Assembly (NCBI GenBank): GCA_905221605.1
Contig: CAJNDS010002110.1
Location: 297,001-361,000, forward strand
DNA: 64,000 bases
Direction: 5' to 3'
Origin: Symbiodinium natans
Lineage: Eukaryota; Sar; Dinophyceae; Suessiales; Symbiodiniaceae
This document shows positions 39,357 to 48,095 of the stretch, in pieces (the first letter of the stretch is position 1; each line of letters begins with the position of its first letter). The notes beneath the pieces were generated by a model. That model saw only the letters and a list, made by a program, of their open reading frames with translations, ran no database searches and was not told the DNA's origin. A program made the translations under genes and the position numbers.

Positions 39357-39472
39357 CTATGCGTGGTTGTCAAAATTATGACTATGATCCCTTTTGGGGT
39401 ACCCCCAAATACTAGGTGCCGTATAGTAATAGGGATCCAAAAAAGGGGACCATATTTCTGACAACCACCCAT
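39357..39472. mobile_element. IE-O introner; equals an intron
   Basis: Inverted repeats GTGGTTGTCA at both ends of about 112 bp. On the minus strand its left repeat provides the GT donor and its other end provides ACGCATAG, the acceptor. The flanking exons join in phase. Confidence 0.8.
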
Positions 39473-39575
39473 ATGGCTTCCGGCGCTCAAGCACCAACGA
39501 GGTCGGGGGCGTGTCGGAAAGCACGGCCCCGCCTCGCAAGAACTCGGCGCAACGGCGCAGCGCGGACGCAAGTCC
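39469..39575 (-). CDS. exon upstream of introner-intron
   Basis: 107 nt, acceptor CCAAACCGCCAG|G, donor TATGG|GTGGTTGTCA, where the donor is the terminal repeat of IE-O. It reads GLASALRRCAEFLRGGAVLS and TPPTSLVLERRKPY. Confidence 0.75.
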
Positions 39576-39721
39576 CTGGCGGTTTGGGGGTTAGGGTTTG
39601 GGCTCAGGTTTCGGGCCTCTGCTTCAGGATCTGAGGGTTTAGCTACAGGGTGACTTTAACAATTTGCACCCTTAGCTCCTCCACCAAGCGTCGGCCTCAA
39701 GACGAACCCCTCCACCCCTCT

Positions 39722-39848
39722 ACCCCTCTAGGGGTTCACCTTGGACCCTTAAGCCCATAATGTCGTACCAGTATGAGGGCCATATTAGGAGTCCAGAGCC
39801 TTAAGGGGTACAACCTTAGTGATACGAGTCTTAATCCCTTGAACCCCC
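39722..39848. mobile_element. IE-F introner-like element
   Basis: Contains GAGGGCCATATTAGGAGTCC and GGGGTACAACCTTAGTGATA. Confidence 0.62.
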
Positions 39849-40233
39849 AAGTCTGTGAGAAACTCCATTTGCTAAGCCAAAACCCTCTATCCCCTTTTGG
39901 GGATTAGGCAGAGTAGTGCTGTTGCGTGAAGCTTGGGGTTTAGGAGTTCGGATTGTGTTTCGCCGGAATCGAAATTGTTCTACCAGAGTGTTCGGGGTAG
40001 TGGGGGTCTCCGGTTGCATTAGAGTTTATGGTTTAGGGTCTAGGGTAGGTTCTTAGGGCGTGTATCTGGTTTACGGATTTGGGGGTCTCCGAAAAAAGGG
40101 GTACCCTTTTCGGGGGTCCCGTTCTATCCTATTTGGGGCTAGAAAAGGTGTACCCCCTTTTTTTGTGAAATGCCCAAGTAGGGTTTCGTGGCTGAGTGAG
40201 GCTTTACCACCCTAGCTCCCGGTCTAGAAAAAC

Positions 40234-40254
40234 GTTACGCATCTCCATTCCTTG
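40234..40254 (-). CDS. micro-exon next to introner IE-A
   Basis: 21 nt, acceptor GTAACCTGCAACAG|C, donor AAC|GTTTTTC. Joined to the exon at 40353-40381 it reads AAYSKEWRCV. Confidence 0.55.
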
Positions 40255-40267
40255 CTGTTGCAGGTTA

Positions 40268-40338
40268 CCCAAAGAGCCCAATATTGCTTCATTAAGGTTA
40301 AGGAATATTCCTTTATTAAGCAATATTGGGCTCTTTGG
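40268..40338. mobile_element. IE-A, short form, inside a 98-bp intron
   Basis: 71-bp palindrome CCCAAAGAGCCCAATATTGC...; the surrounding intron 40255-40352 has almost nothing else. Confidence 0.78.
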
Positions 40339-40352
40339 TTACGTACCTGTAC

Positions 40353-40381
40353 CTGTAGGCCGCACGAAGTAGGTTGGGTCG
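40353..40381 (-). CDS. micro-exon between two introners
   Basis: 29 nt reading RPNLLRAAY. The acceptor CGTCTGGGTAG|C comes from the end of an IE-H copy and the donor TACAG|GTACAGG opens the 98-bp intron that carries IE-A. Confidence 0.58.
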
Positions 40382-40508
40382 CTACCCAGACGCCTGGGAG
40401 GATCCCAACAGTAGAACCCCCAAATACTAACCTATGCTACCAGTGGGGTCTTTCTTCGGAACCATTAAAAGGGATCTACTTTATCGATCCTGATATGCCG
40501 AGTTTCTA
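40382..40508. mobile_element. IE-H ending at a splice acceptor
   Basis: GGATCCCAACAGTAGAACCC ... AAAGGGATCTACTTTATCGA. Its left end provides CGTCTGGGTAG|C for the exon at 40353. Confidence 0.65.
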
Positions 40509-40595
40509 GGGACTCTAAACCCTATACCCTAACCCCAAACCCTCAACCCTAAACCCTAAACTCTAAACCCTAAACCCTAAACCCTAAGCCCTGAC

Positions 40596-40629
40596 CTCAT
40601 CGCCGCGACCAGGAAGCAACGCCCCCCAG
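40596..40629 (-). CDS. small exon, frame uncertain
   Basis: 34 nt with good signals: CACTTCTTCCTGGCAG|C and GATGAG|GTCAGGG. Frames read WGALLPGRGDE or GGRCFLVAAM. Confidence 0.5.
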
Positions 40630-40796
40630 CTGCCAGGAAGAAGTGCCGCGAGGCACCACCGGAGCATCCAACCGCCGCGCAAAACAGGGTTTAGGGTTTA
40701 GGGTTTAGGGTTTAGGGAGGGCGAAAAGGGCTAAAGGTTTCCAAGGTTGGTGCTGAGAAGGCTCACACTGAACTCTACATTCCAAACACCGATAAC

Positions 40797-40846
40797 CTCG
40801 TATAATGAACTCGCTTGGTGAGGCCTTGTGTCGAGGTCAGACAAGA
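40797..40846 (-). CDS. exon, unknown product
   Basis: 50 nt, acceptor GTCTCCCGAAG|T, donor TACGAG|GTTATCG. It reads LSDLDTRPHQASSLYE. Confidence 0.62.
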
Positions 40847-40960
40847 CTTCGGGAGACTTCGTGTTTACTTTTCGTTTTTTGCGTTTAGGCCCTTTAGGGT
40901 TTAGGGTTTAGGGTTTAGGGTTTAGGGTAGCCGACTTTCGGGGCTATGACTCTGGGGGGA

Positions 40961-41012
40961 TTAAGAACTGTCTTCCAAGCTGGGGCTTAGCATCCGTTTC
41001 CGCTGCTCCAGG
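40961..41012 (-). CDS. candidate last exon with stop
   Basis: 52 nt, acceptor ACACAGCCAACAG|C. It reads LEQRKRMLSPSLEDSS then TAA. A charged, Ser-rich tail. Confidence 0.66.
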
Positions 41013-41083
41013 CTGTTGGCTGTGTTCTTAGGGGTTTGGGGTTTGGGGTTTAGGGTTTAGGGTCCATGGCTACTCTGCTGTAC

Positions 41084-41129
41084 CTCCGCCGGGTTGCTGC
41101 CTGCTTTCTGCTTGGCTTCCACACGTGAT
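41084..41129 (-). CDS. small exon, unknown product
   Basis: 46 nt, acceptor TTTGGCAACCAG|A, donor GGAG|GTACAGC. It reads SRVEAKQKAGSNPAE. Confidence 0.58.
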
Positions 41130-41365
41130 CTGGTTGCCAAAGTTTCCAGCACCAGCACCCTTGAAAAAAAGGGGAGGGGGGGGGGGTCTCAGGGTTTAGG
41201 AACTACGCGCTACGGACGATTCCTCAAATCTAATGGGGTTTCGGGGCTGAGGTTTGCTCTAAACCCTAAACCCTAAACCCTAAACCCTAAGCCCTAAGCC
41301 CTAAACCCTAAACCCTAAACCCCCCAAGCCGGGATCCAAGCTCTGAATTTTTCGGCTTCCGTAAC

Positions 41366-41683
41366 CATATGGGTAGTTCTCTAAATAGGGTTTAGGGTTT
41401 AGGGTTTAGGGTTTAGGGTTAGGGCCATATGAAGTAGGGTTTTTATTTCTTGTACTGCGGACTCGAGGTCGTGAATCATATCAAGGTGAGAGGACACCAA
41501 GTATATACACTCACCCATATAAAAAGGAAACTTATATACACTCACCAGTAACAGTAATATATACCCTGCTTCATATGGGTAGTTCTCTAAATTAGGGCAG
41601 TTTTTTTGGGGGCTGTGTCGTACGGCACCCATAGGAGGACCCCCAAGCGGAGCCTAATTTAGATAAACTCCTCCATGGGGTTT
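41366..41683. mobile_element. IE-K cluster with duplicated left end
   Basis: CATATGGGTAGTTCTCTAAAT occurs at 41366 and again at 41572. Between them are a TTTAGGG array and an inverted-repeat element (CCATATGAAGTAGGG ... CCCTGCTTCATATGG). From 41572 a palindrome runs to CCTAATTTAGA near 41660. Confidence 0.55.
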
Positions 41684-41984
41684 CGGGTTTAGGGTTATAG
41701 TGGAACACTTCAGGAGAAGAAGCGCTCGACACGTGAGAGCCCTAGCCGCTACATGAGGTCGACTTGTTGAAATTGCAGCCTACACTCCAACCAATCCCGA
41801 AACACCAAAACCCTTCAACCTAAATCCCCAAAACCCTAAACCCTGACCTTAAACCCCAAACCCCTAAACCCTGAACCACAAAATCCCTCATTACCAAGCT
41901 TGGTAGCCCAGTAACCAGACAGTGATAAGGGCACCCCGGCACCCCTTTGTGTCGGTTGGTTACTTTATCAGGGAACTCAGAACC

Positions 41985-42090
41985 CAACCACCCCCCCCCC
42001 CCCCCAAAAAAAAAAAAAAAACAAACCTCCACCCCCCCCCCCCCCCCCCCCCGCCCACCCCCCCCCCCCCCCCCAAAAAAAAAAAACTCA
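41985..42090. repeat. paired C-run/A-run tracts
   Basis: Two blocks of 15-22 C followed by 12-15 A, followed by A/C-rich sequence to 42230; nothing coding seen. Confidence 0.85.
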
Positions 42091-42296
42091 CCTAAAATTT
42101 CCCCAAACCTTCAAACCTAAAAAAAAACCGAACCCAAAAACTCCAAACCCAGGATCACGACAACACCCTAAAACCTCTCCCAAAAGCCCCAAAACCAAAA
42201 CCCAAAAGCCCACAAAAAAAAACTCCCCAACGCCCCTAAAAGCCACCCAAAGCCTAAACACCCTAAACCCTAAGTCCTAAGCCCTAAGCCCTAAGC

Positions 42297-42328
42297 CAGG
42301 CGCCTCATCGATCGAGACGCCTCTTCTC
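42297..42328 (-). CDS. small exon, unknown product
   Basis: 32 nt, acceptor CTTGGAGCCAG|G, donor CCTG|GCTTAG (GC type). It reads RRGVSIDEAP. Confidence 0.5.
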
Positions 42329-42495
42329 CTGGCTCCAAGGTGGGCCGCGCGTTTGTGGGCTTTAGGTTTGCTTTTTGTTGGTTGGTGTTAGGGTTTAGGG
42401 TTTAGGGCTAGGGGTTAGGGGTTAGGGTTTAGGGTTTAGGGCTTAGGGTTTAGGGTGTACGGTGTGGGGTTTAGGGCTTAGGGAGGGTTTAGCGC

Positions 42496-42633
42496 TTAAC
42501 GAATTCCAGCGCTTTTGTCCATGGCGCCTTTCACCAACATGCGAAGTTTGTCTGAACTGGCCAGGAGGAATCCGTCTAGTCGGAGTCTCCAACGAAGCAT
42601 GCTTGGCAGGCGGATGTTGTTATGAAGCGCGGT
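42496..42633 (-). CDS. candidate last exon with stop
   Basis: 138 nt, 46 codons including TAA. Acceptor AGGTTGTATGTTAAG|A. It reads NNIRLPSMLRWRLRLDGFLL and ends VKGAMDKSAGIR-stop. A donor ATGTTG|GTGAAAGG inside could end the exon earlier. Confidence 0.65.
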   Translation of the reverse strand, partial: TALHNNIRLPSMLRWRLRLDGFLLASSDKLRMLVKGAMDKSAGIR

Positions 42634-43040
42634 CTTAACATACAACCTATAAACTCTTTCAACCTAAGCCCTATAAACCCAAAACCTGATTAAACTAACC
42701 CGTCGAGGCCTTAAGGAGTTAGAATTACCATTGGGGACCCCGCACCCCCCCCCCCCCCACCCGAAAAAAAACAAAGCACGGTTTAGGGCTTTGGGTTTAG
42801 AGGATATCAGGGCCAGTCGAGCTTGTTGAGGCCCATTCTGCCCTGTAGATAATAAAGGCCGGTGGCCTCTTGATCTATTACCCTTGGACCAAAAATAGCC
42901 CCTATAGATACCCTTGTAAGAGAGCCCCCAATAGCCCTAAAAAACAGGAAACCATGCTTAAGGAGACCACCAACCCATGTAACCTGTAGATCTGAAGATT
43001 CACCCTAAACCCTAAACCCTAAACCCTAAACCCGGGCGAC

Positions 43041-43078
43041 CTTTGGGAGGATCCCGTGACGTGAAACGGGCCAGGACA
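43041..43078 (-). CDS. small exon, unknown product
   Basis: 38 nt, acceptor GTCGTCTGAACAG|T, donor CAAAG|GTCGCCC. It reads CPGPFHVTGSSQ. Confidence 0.58.
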
Positions 43079-43129
43079 CTGTTCAGACGACCACCCCCCT
43101 TAAACCCTTTCTGCAGCAGGCTTGCTCAA

Positions 43130-43370
43130 CCCGAACCCGTCTACCCTAAGCCACCCTAAACCCTCAAACCATCCTCAACCCTCAAGCCATCCTAAACCAT
43201 CCTAAACCATCCTCAACCCATCCTAAACCATCCTAAACCCTCAAACCATCCTAAACCCTAAAACCATCCTAAACCATCCTAAAACCATCCTCAACCCATC
43301 CGAAACCATCGTAAACCCTAAAACCATCCTAAACCCCAAACCCATCCTAAACCATCCTAAGCCCTTTTCT
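43130..43370 (-). repeat. CCATCCTAAA tandem array
   Basis: About 230 bp of CCATCCTAAA, CCATCCTCAACC and CCCTAAA units, a telomere-derived variant satellite. Confidence 0.7.
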
Positions 43371-43442
43371 GGAACAAAGCCGCGGAAGTACTCAGGCACA
43401 AAGCCCAGGAGGCCGCAACCAAAAACAGAAAGAAAATCAGCC
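43363..43442 (-). CDS. exon, hydrophobic segment
   Basis: 80 nt, acceptor CTTAACTCTTAG|G, donor AAAAGG|GCTTAGG (GC type). It reads ADFLSVFGCGLLGFVPEYFR. Confidence 0.66.
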
Positions 43443-43490
43443 CTAAGAGTTAAGGCTTGAGGGTTTAGGGTTTAGGGAAAATCAGCCGGG

Positions 43491-43600
43491 CTGAGATGTT
43501 CCCCATGATACTAGCCGCCCTTTTTTTGGGACTATAGTACCCCCCCCCTATGATGTAATCCACATTCAGGAGCTGTTAGTATAAGGGGGGACATCCCGAG
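43491..43600. mobile_element. IE-B introner-like element
   Basis: GAGATGTTCCCC ... AGGAGCTGTTAGTATAAGG ... GGACATCCCGAG. Confidence 0.65.
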
Positions 43601-43679
43601 TTGAGGGGTTTAGGAAAATCAAGCGTCAGGGTTGAGCGATTATGCCGGGGCCTTAATCGTTAGGAGAGGTTTTTTGTTT

Positions 43680-43722
43680 TCTTGCTTTTTTTTTTTTTTT
43701 TTTGGGGGGGGGGGGGGGGGGT
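43680..43722. repeat. T-run/G-run tract
   Basis: About 19 T then 18 G, the mirror image of the C/A tracts. Confidence 0.85.
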
Positions 43723-43727
43723 GTGGT

Positions 43728-43840
43728 CTTGAAGTATAAGTATAAAGGGACCATAAGGGAATGCCATGTGTAATTATTCCGTCTCCTAAGCCCTAAACAC
43801 TAGGGAGAGAGGCCCCGACCAAATAATTCTGACCCCTATG
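43728..43840. mobile_element. IE-M-like fragment
   Basis: TATAAAGGGACCATAAGGGA, TAATTATTCCGTCTCCTAAG, then TCTGACCCCTATGCTAGGGG. Confidence 0.42.
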
Positions 43841-43906
43841 CTAGGGGGTTTAGGGTCTTCACTTGAAGGTTCATGGGTACTTGTAAGTAGCCCTAAACCC
43901 TAAACC

Positions 43907-43971
43907 CTAAAAGGGTCTGTTGGAAATAGACGTCCAGTTGCTGGGGGGGTATCCGCTGCTGTCCAAGCGCT
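43907..43971 (-). CDS. candidate last exon with stop
   Basis: 65 nt. After CTCGTGCTGAG the frame reads RLDSSGYPPSNWTSISNRPF then TAG, where the stop is formed by the start of a telomeric array. An intron beginning before the stop is also possible. Confidence 0.5.
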
Positions 43972-44029
43972 CTCAGCACGAGCTAGGATGGGTGCTGCCC
44001 GAGCTTAGGGTTTAGGGTTTAGGGTTTAG

Positions 44030-44820
44030 GCTAACAGCCTTTGTAGCACCAGGGCGCTAACCCTTTTGTTGTTGTTGTTGTTTTTTTTTTTTTGGGGGGG
44101 GGGCAAGTGTTAAGAGGGCAGGGTTTAGGCTGGTCGGTTTAGGGTTTACAGTTGCAGGCTACGCAACCCTAAACCCCAAACCCTATGTTGAAACCGGAAC
44201 TGAACCCTAAACCCTAAATCCCAAAAGAGTAGGGCCTTGCGAACTCAATGGTTGGGGTGAGCACGGTTGGGGCCCAGTTGCCCAAATTTGCAGGGTTTAG
44301 GGTTTAGGGTTTAGGGTTTAGGGTTTAGGGTTTAGGGTTTAGGGCTTTGCGGGGTTTTAGGGTCTAGGGCCTTTTTTTTTGGTACAGGGTTGAGGGCGGG
44401 GTTTTGGGTCCGAGCCCTAGACCGGCAACCCTAAACCTACCTTACCCCTAAGCCTATAATACTCAGCTCCCAAACCCTACTTCGGAGTTAACCCAGGAAA
44501 ACAGTGCATATATATATACGTTTGAGGTACATGTAGCTATAATAGGAACCCAGAACAAAGTATCAAGGTATAGTACTCCAAGACCCAGCAAAGAAAGGGG
44601 TCAGGGTTTACAGGGTTTCTAGGGCTCTATTGCGAGGGATTTCGGGCATACAGGGTTTCAGGGCCCCTAAACTTTGGGGGGTTCAGGGTTTACAGGCTTT
44701 ACCGGCTGTTTGAGGCTCTGCTGCGGGGCGTTTAGATTATACAGGCTTTACTTAAACCCTAAACCCTAAACCCTAAACCCTAACAGGGTTTACAGGGCTT
44801 TTAGGGTTTACAGGGCTCAG
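44030..44820. other. gene-poor stretch
   Basis: T-run/G-run (44083), telomeric arrays (44160-44345), IE-J (44505) and two diverged units of an approximately 85-bp repeat with GGGTTTACAGG (44600-44740). Confidence 0.5.
44505..44590. mobile_element. IE-J introner-like element
   Basis: TAGCTATAATAGGAACCCAG and AAGTATCAAGGTATAGTACT, end CTCCAAGACCCAG. Confidence 0.6.
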
Positions 44821-44827
44821 GGCACAC

Positions 44828-44911
44828 CCAGGCGGTGCATGGAGGGCTCCCGCATCCACAAATTGCCGTCAAAGGGCCAGGGCTGTTTTTGTTGGTTGGG
44901 ATGACTGACAC
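44828..44911 (-). CDS. exon, unknown product
   Basis: 84 nt with the best acceptor of the window, CCTCTCTCTTTTCTAG|G, and donor CTGG|GTGTGCC. It reads QQKQPWPFDGNLWMREPSMH. Upstream the intron is AT-rich rather than telomeric. Confidence 0.78.
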
Positions 44912-44934
44912 CTAGAAAAGAGAGAGGTATATGT

Positions 44935-45045
44935 TTATATGTGTATATGTATATATGTACATAAGAATATATATATATAGATAGATAGACCATAAGTATG
45001 TACAAAGTCAAGCAAACAGACATATATATATATATATATATACGC
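44935..45045. repeat. TA/GATA microsatellite
   Basis: (TA)n with TAGATAGA; part of the AT-rich intron upstream of the exon at 44828. Confidence 0.85.
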
Positions 45046-45538
45046 ATGAAAGTTATATAATTACATGAATTACATTTATGACCGGCAAAGGTTCTGGGCT
45101 CAAAGGATCTTGTGGCTTGAAAATTTGAAAAATCAGGTCCCCGAGGTTCACGAAGGCGTTTTGAGTGTTTAGGGTTTGGGGTTGAGGGTTAAGGGTCCCC
45201 ACTTCCACAGGGGAACTGAGGGGTTTTTCTTGGTGCACTGGAGACCTTTAGGGTTTTAGAGTTTTTTGGGGTTCAGGGCAACCTTGGGTGTCAGATGCTG
45301 CTACATCAAGAACGTTGCAGGTCGCGTCGGTGGCACCCCAAACCCTTAACCCTTATAAACCCTTAACCCTTAAACAACCCTTTACCCTTACCCTAAGGCT
45401 TAAGGACTCTTATTTATGGGTTTTTGGGCCCAAAGGCCTTCCTCTTCAAGGTTTTGGGATTATTTTGAGCCTAAGGGTTATAAACCCTCAACCCTCAACC
45501 CTACCCTCAACCCTCAACCCTAAATGCGAATCGTGAAC

Positions 45539-45580
45539 GCTAGACGGAGGGGCGTTGGCGTTGAATATGACGGTCCTGGC
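45539..45580 (-). CDS. small exon, unknown product
   Basis: 42 nt, 14 codons: ARTVIFNANAPPSS. Acceptor GAAGACTGAACAG|G, donor AGC|GTTCACG. Confidence 0.6.
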
Positions 45581-45637
45581 CTGTTCAGTCTTCCTGGGGC
45601 TCCATTTCCCTACTCGGAGGTTTAGGGTTTAGGGTTT

Positions 45638-45756
45638 TAGGTGACTAGTATCCCAATTATAACTGGACTGATAACCCAATTATAACCCTCATGGGGTTTT
45701 CAGTGAGTTGTGACTACACTTATCATTGGTTACTAGGTGCCCTGAACCTCCAAGTA
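45638..45756. mobile_element. IE-C, left end lost in array
   Basis: CCCAATTATAACTGGACTGA ... TCATTGGTTACTAGGTGCCC, right end GAACCTCCAAGTA. Confidence 0.62.
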
Positions 45757-45859
45757 CAGTTTAGCAGGAACTACCCACTACCCTTAATCAGCAGGTATAA
45801 CCCATAAGACTGTGGGTAAAGAGTGTCCCAGGTTCTTCCATCTTAGAGCGCGGCCAATT

Positions 45860-45978
45860 TTAAGAAAGACGAGCCGAGGATTTTTCTACAGCCTGGATTG
45901 AAGGCTTGAGCTCTGGCACTTGAGGAGTAAGGGCTGATTTTTGGTACGCTTGTCGCTTTGAGTTCGGGCCTGTTTTGC
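45860..45978 (-). CDS. candidate last exon with stop, acceptor from IE-J
   Basis: 119 nt ending TAA. The acceptor CTACTCCAGAGGTAG|G abuts the IE-J copy at 45982-46092. It reads GPNSKRQAYQKSALTPQVPE and ends AVEKSSARLS-stop. Confidence 0.72.
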
Positions 45979-45981
45979 CTA

Positions 45982-46092
45982 CCTCTGGAGTAGACCCAGA
46001 AAAAACAAGTATATACTTTCTAGGTATAAGTAGCTCTAATGGGAACCCAAATCCAAAAAAAGTATTCAAGCATAGTACTCCAAAGCCCAGGT
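45982..46092. mobile_element. IE-J introner-like element
   Basis: CTCTGGAGTAGACCCAG ... AGTACTCCAAAGCCCAG inverted ends; it abuts an acceptor. Confidence 0.68.
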
Positions 46093-46141
46093 TGGGGTCT
46101 AGACTCTATAGGGTCAGAAGGCCCCGGGATGCGAAAAGCTC

Positions 46142-46327
46142 TCAGAGCACAAATTCTTTGCAAGCGGGGGGGGAAAATTTGGTAACGCGCAACCCACCAA
46201 ATGCGGGGCAGTTCAGACAACGACTGCGTTTCCCGGCCGATTTAAATGGGCGTGACACACAGGCGTGGTTCAGCTCATAAAACCGACGCCCCGTGGGAGC
46301 CAAGTCAAGCTTTCGGAAGCCACCGCC
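46142..46327 (-). CDS. exon or last exon, long open frame
   Basis: 186 nt, 62 codons including TGA, open from the acceptor AAACCCTAGAG|G. It reads FRKLDLAPTGRRFYELNHAC and CLNCPAFGGLRVTKF. The far end may be split by an intron; the part before about 46240 is the most protein-like. Confidence 0.52.
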   Translation of the reverse strand, partial: GGGFRKLDLAPTGRRFYELNHACVSRPFKSAGKRSRCLNCPAFGGLRVTKFSPPACKEFVL

Positions 46328-46411
46328 CTCTAGGGTTTAGGGTTTAGGGTTTAGGGGTTAGGTTTAGGGTTTAGGGTTTAGGGTTTAGGCTTCTGCTTGT
46401 GTCTATGGGTT

Positions 46412-46558
46412 GTACCCTGAACCCTTCAGGTTGTACCCTTGGGTTTTGGGGAACCTGTTAAAGATCAACTAAGGGACTCCAAGGGCCATATTCGGAGTAT
46501 ATTAAGGGAACCTTTAGGGGCACAACCTCACGAGTACGAGACTCTAATCCCTTGATTG
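46412..46558. mobile_element. IE-F, without array insertion
   Basis: GGGTTGTACCCTGAACCCTT ... CGAGACTCTAATCCCTTGAT. It retains AACCTTTAGGGGCACAACC, a single telomere-like unit where other copies carry arrays. Confidence 0.64.
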
Positions 46559-46591
46559 GTTTGGCTTACAGGGTTGAGGGTTTTGGGTTTT

Positions 46592-46702
46592 CGCTTGCTT
46601 CTCCAATACCTAAGGAATCTGGAAATAATCAAAATTTACTGCTCCTCTACACAATGGGGAAGCCCCCGAAAGTTGAAAGTTCATCAATTGGCTAAGCAAG
46701 TT
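46592..46702. mobile_element. IE-E introner-like element
   Basis: CTTGCTTCTCCAATACC ... TTGGCTAAGCAAG. Confidence 0.62.
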
Positions 46703-46719
46703 TTGGTAGGTCTTATATA

Positions 46720-46828
46720 GTGGCCCAAAACCACATAAACATAAACGCCCTTTTCCAGAATCCCCCTTATAGGGGCCCTTCTACCCCAATAGAGGATCCT
46801 TATGTTTATGTGGGTTTTTGGGCCCCTA
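46720..46828. mobile_element. IE-N palindromic element
   Basis: GTGGCCCAAAACCACATAAA ... TATGTTTATGTGGGTTTTTG inverted ends. Confidence 0.6.
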
Positions 46829-46882
46829 ATTAGAGGGCTTAGGGTTTGGGGTTTAGGGCCTACAAGGTGTGTGGTGTACGGC

Positions 46883-46935
46883 CTATCGTGTGTAGCAGGC
46901 CTGAGGGTCCGCTTCCTCAATAAGATCCTCGTAAC
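46883..46935 (-). CDS. candidate last exon with stop
   Basis: 53 nt, acceptor ATTATCCCTTCTTAAG|G. It reads YEDLIEEADPQACYTR then TAG. Another frame (VTRILLRKRTLRPATHDR) would use the donor CC|GTACACC. Confidence 0.58.
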
Positions 46936-47143
46936 CTTAAGAAGGGATAATGCCCCCCCTGTCTGGGTGTTTTCCCCGCTCCTGCACAGCGAGGATTTAA
47001 GGCTTAGGGTTTGGGGTTTAGGGTTTAGGGTTTGGGGTTTAGGGTTTAGGGCTAGGCCCCCAAAGATCTGAGAATCTGAGTCCTAGAGCCCAAAACCCTA
47101 AACCCTAAACCCTAAACCCTGAACCCTAAACCCTAAACCCTAC

Positions 47144-47201
47144 CCTGTGTGGACTACTGGCTCCGACCTGGCGGCTCCCGCGGGACTCAATGGATTGTCA
47201 C
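47144..47201 (-). CDS. exon, unknown product
   Basis: 58 nt between arrays. Acceptor GGGAACCGCAG|G, donor CAGG|GTAGGG. It reads DNPLSPAGAARSEPVVHT. Confidence 0.65.
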
Positions 47202-47519
47202 CTGCGGTTCCCTTGGAGGGGTTTGCGGGTTCTTCGTGCTTAGGGTTTAGGGTTTAGGGTTTAGGGTTCTTCGTGTTTAGGGTTTTCAGGGGTTTTGGGT
47301 TCTCAGGGGTTCCGGGGCTCAGCCCGAAAATCCCGCGGGCTTGTGAGGGTATTTCGGCTTTTGAGTGTTTCGAGGGTTCTTGGTGTTTAGGGTAGCAGCT
47401 GACATTCAAAACTTCATAGCAGGATTTTGGAGGGCCTGTTGTTGGAACCTGTTAGGTTTGCAAACTTCGGTTGAGGCTTTTGTTGTATACACGGAGATTC
47501 CCAAACCATTTTGTTGTTT

Positions 47520-47625
47520 TAACCCTAAACCCTAAACCCTAAACCCTAAACCCTAAACCCTAAACCCTAAACCCTAAACCCTAAACCCTAAACCCAAACC
47601 CCAAACCCTCAACCCTACAGCCTAC
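47520..47625 (-). repeat. telomeric array (CCCTAAA)
   Basis: About 13 units. Confidence 0.93.
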
Positions 47626-47697
47626 ACCCTGCAACCCAACACCCTGCCGCCCAAACATGGACGTGATGCCCTCAACCCTAAACCCTAAACGCTAAAC

Positions 47698-47748
47698 CCG
47701 AGAGGCTGCGCCGAGGAGAAGGCGCCCAACTGTTTCAACACGAAGATC
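47698..47748 (-). CDS. exon with acceptor at an IE-C element
   Basis: 51 nt, acceptor GGGTTAAGTCTAG|G, whose upstream tract is the end of IE-C (47760-47975). Donor TCGG|GTTTAGCG. It reads IFVLKQLGAFSSAQPL. Confidence 0.65.
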
Positions 47749-47759
47749 CTAGACTTAAC

Positions 47760-47975
47760 CCTACTTGGAGGATTCGGGGTACTTCATCTGGGTTTAGGGT
47801 TTAGGGTTTAGGCTTTATGGCTTAGGGTTTAGGGTTAGTCTAGAAACACAATTACAACTGTACTGATAACCCAATTACAACCCTCTTTAGGCTTCTTAAG
47901 GGGCTTATGCGGCTTATAAATGGGTTGCAACTACACTTATGACTGGTCACCAAGTACCCTGAACCTCCAAGTAAA
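47760..47975. mobile_element. IE-C with telomeric insertion
   Basis: Ends TACTTGGAGG / CCTCCAAGTA; a TTTAGGG block with variants occupies about 47791-47846. Its left end provides the acceptor tract for the exon at 47698. Confidence 0.68.
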
Positions 47976-47984
47976 CCCCCTAAA

Positions 47985-48095
47985 CCCAGAGACTCTTACT
48001 TAAGGAAGATTCAGCCCTAAACCCTAAACCCTAAACCCTAAACCCTCGTATACTTTGAGGAACATTCCTTAATGAAGGGTATTGGAGTCTCTGGG
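47985..48095. mobile_element. IE-A interrupted by telomeric array
   Basis: CCCAGAGACT ... AGTCTCTGGG ends; the central loop is replaced by about 33 bp of CCCTAAA repeats (48015-48047). Confidence 0.72.

Noticed and set aside
45053-45238. 61-codon minus-strand frame with NAFVNLGDLIFQIFKPQDPL
   Set aside because: Protein-like in part, but no acceptor was found before it and the end runs into AT-rich sequence; left out of the exon list for lack of boundaries.
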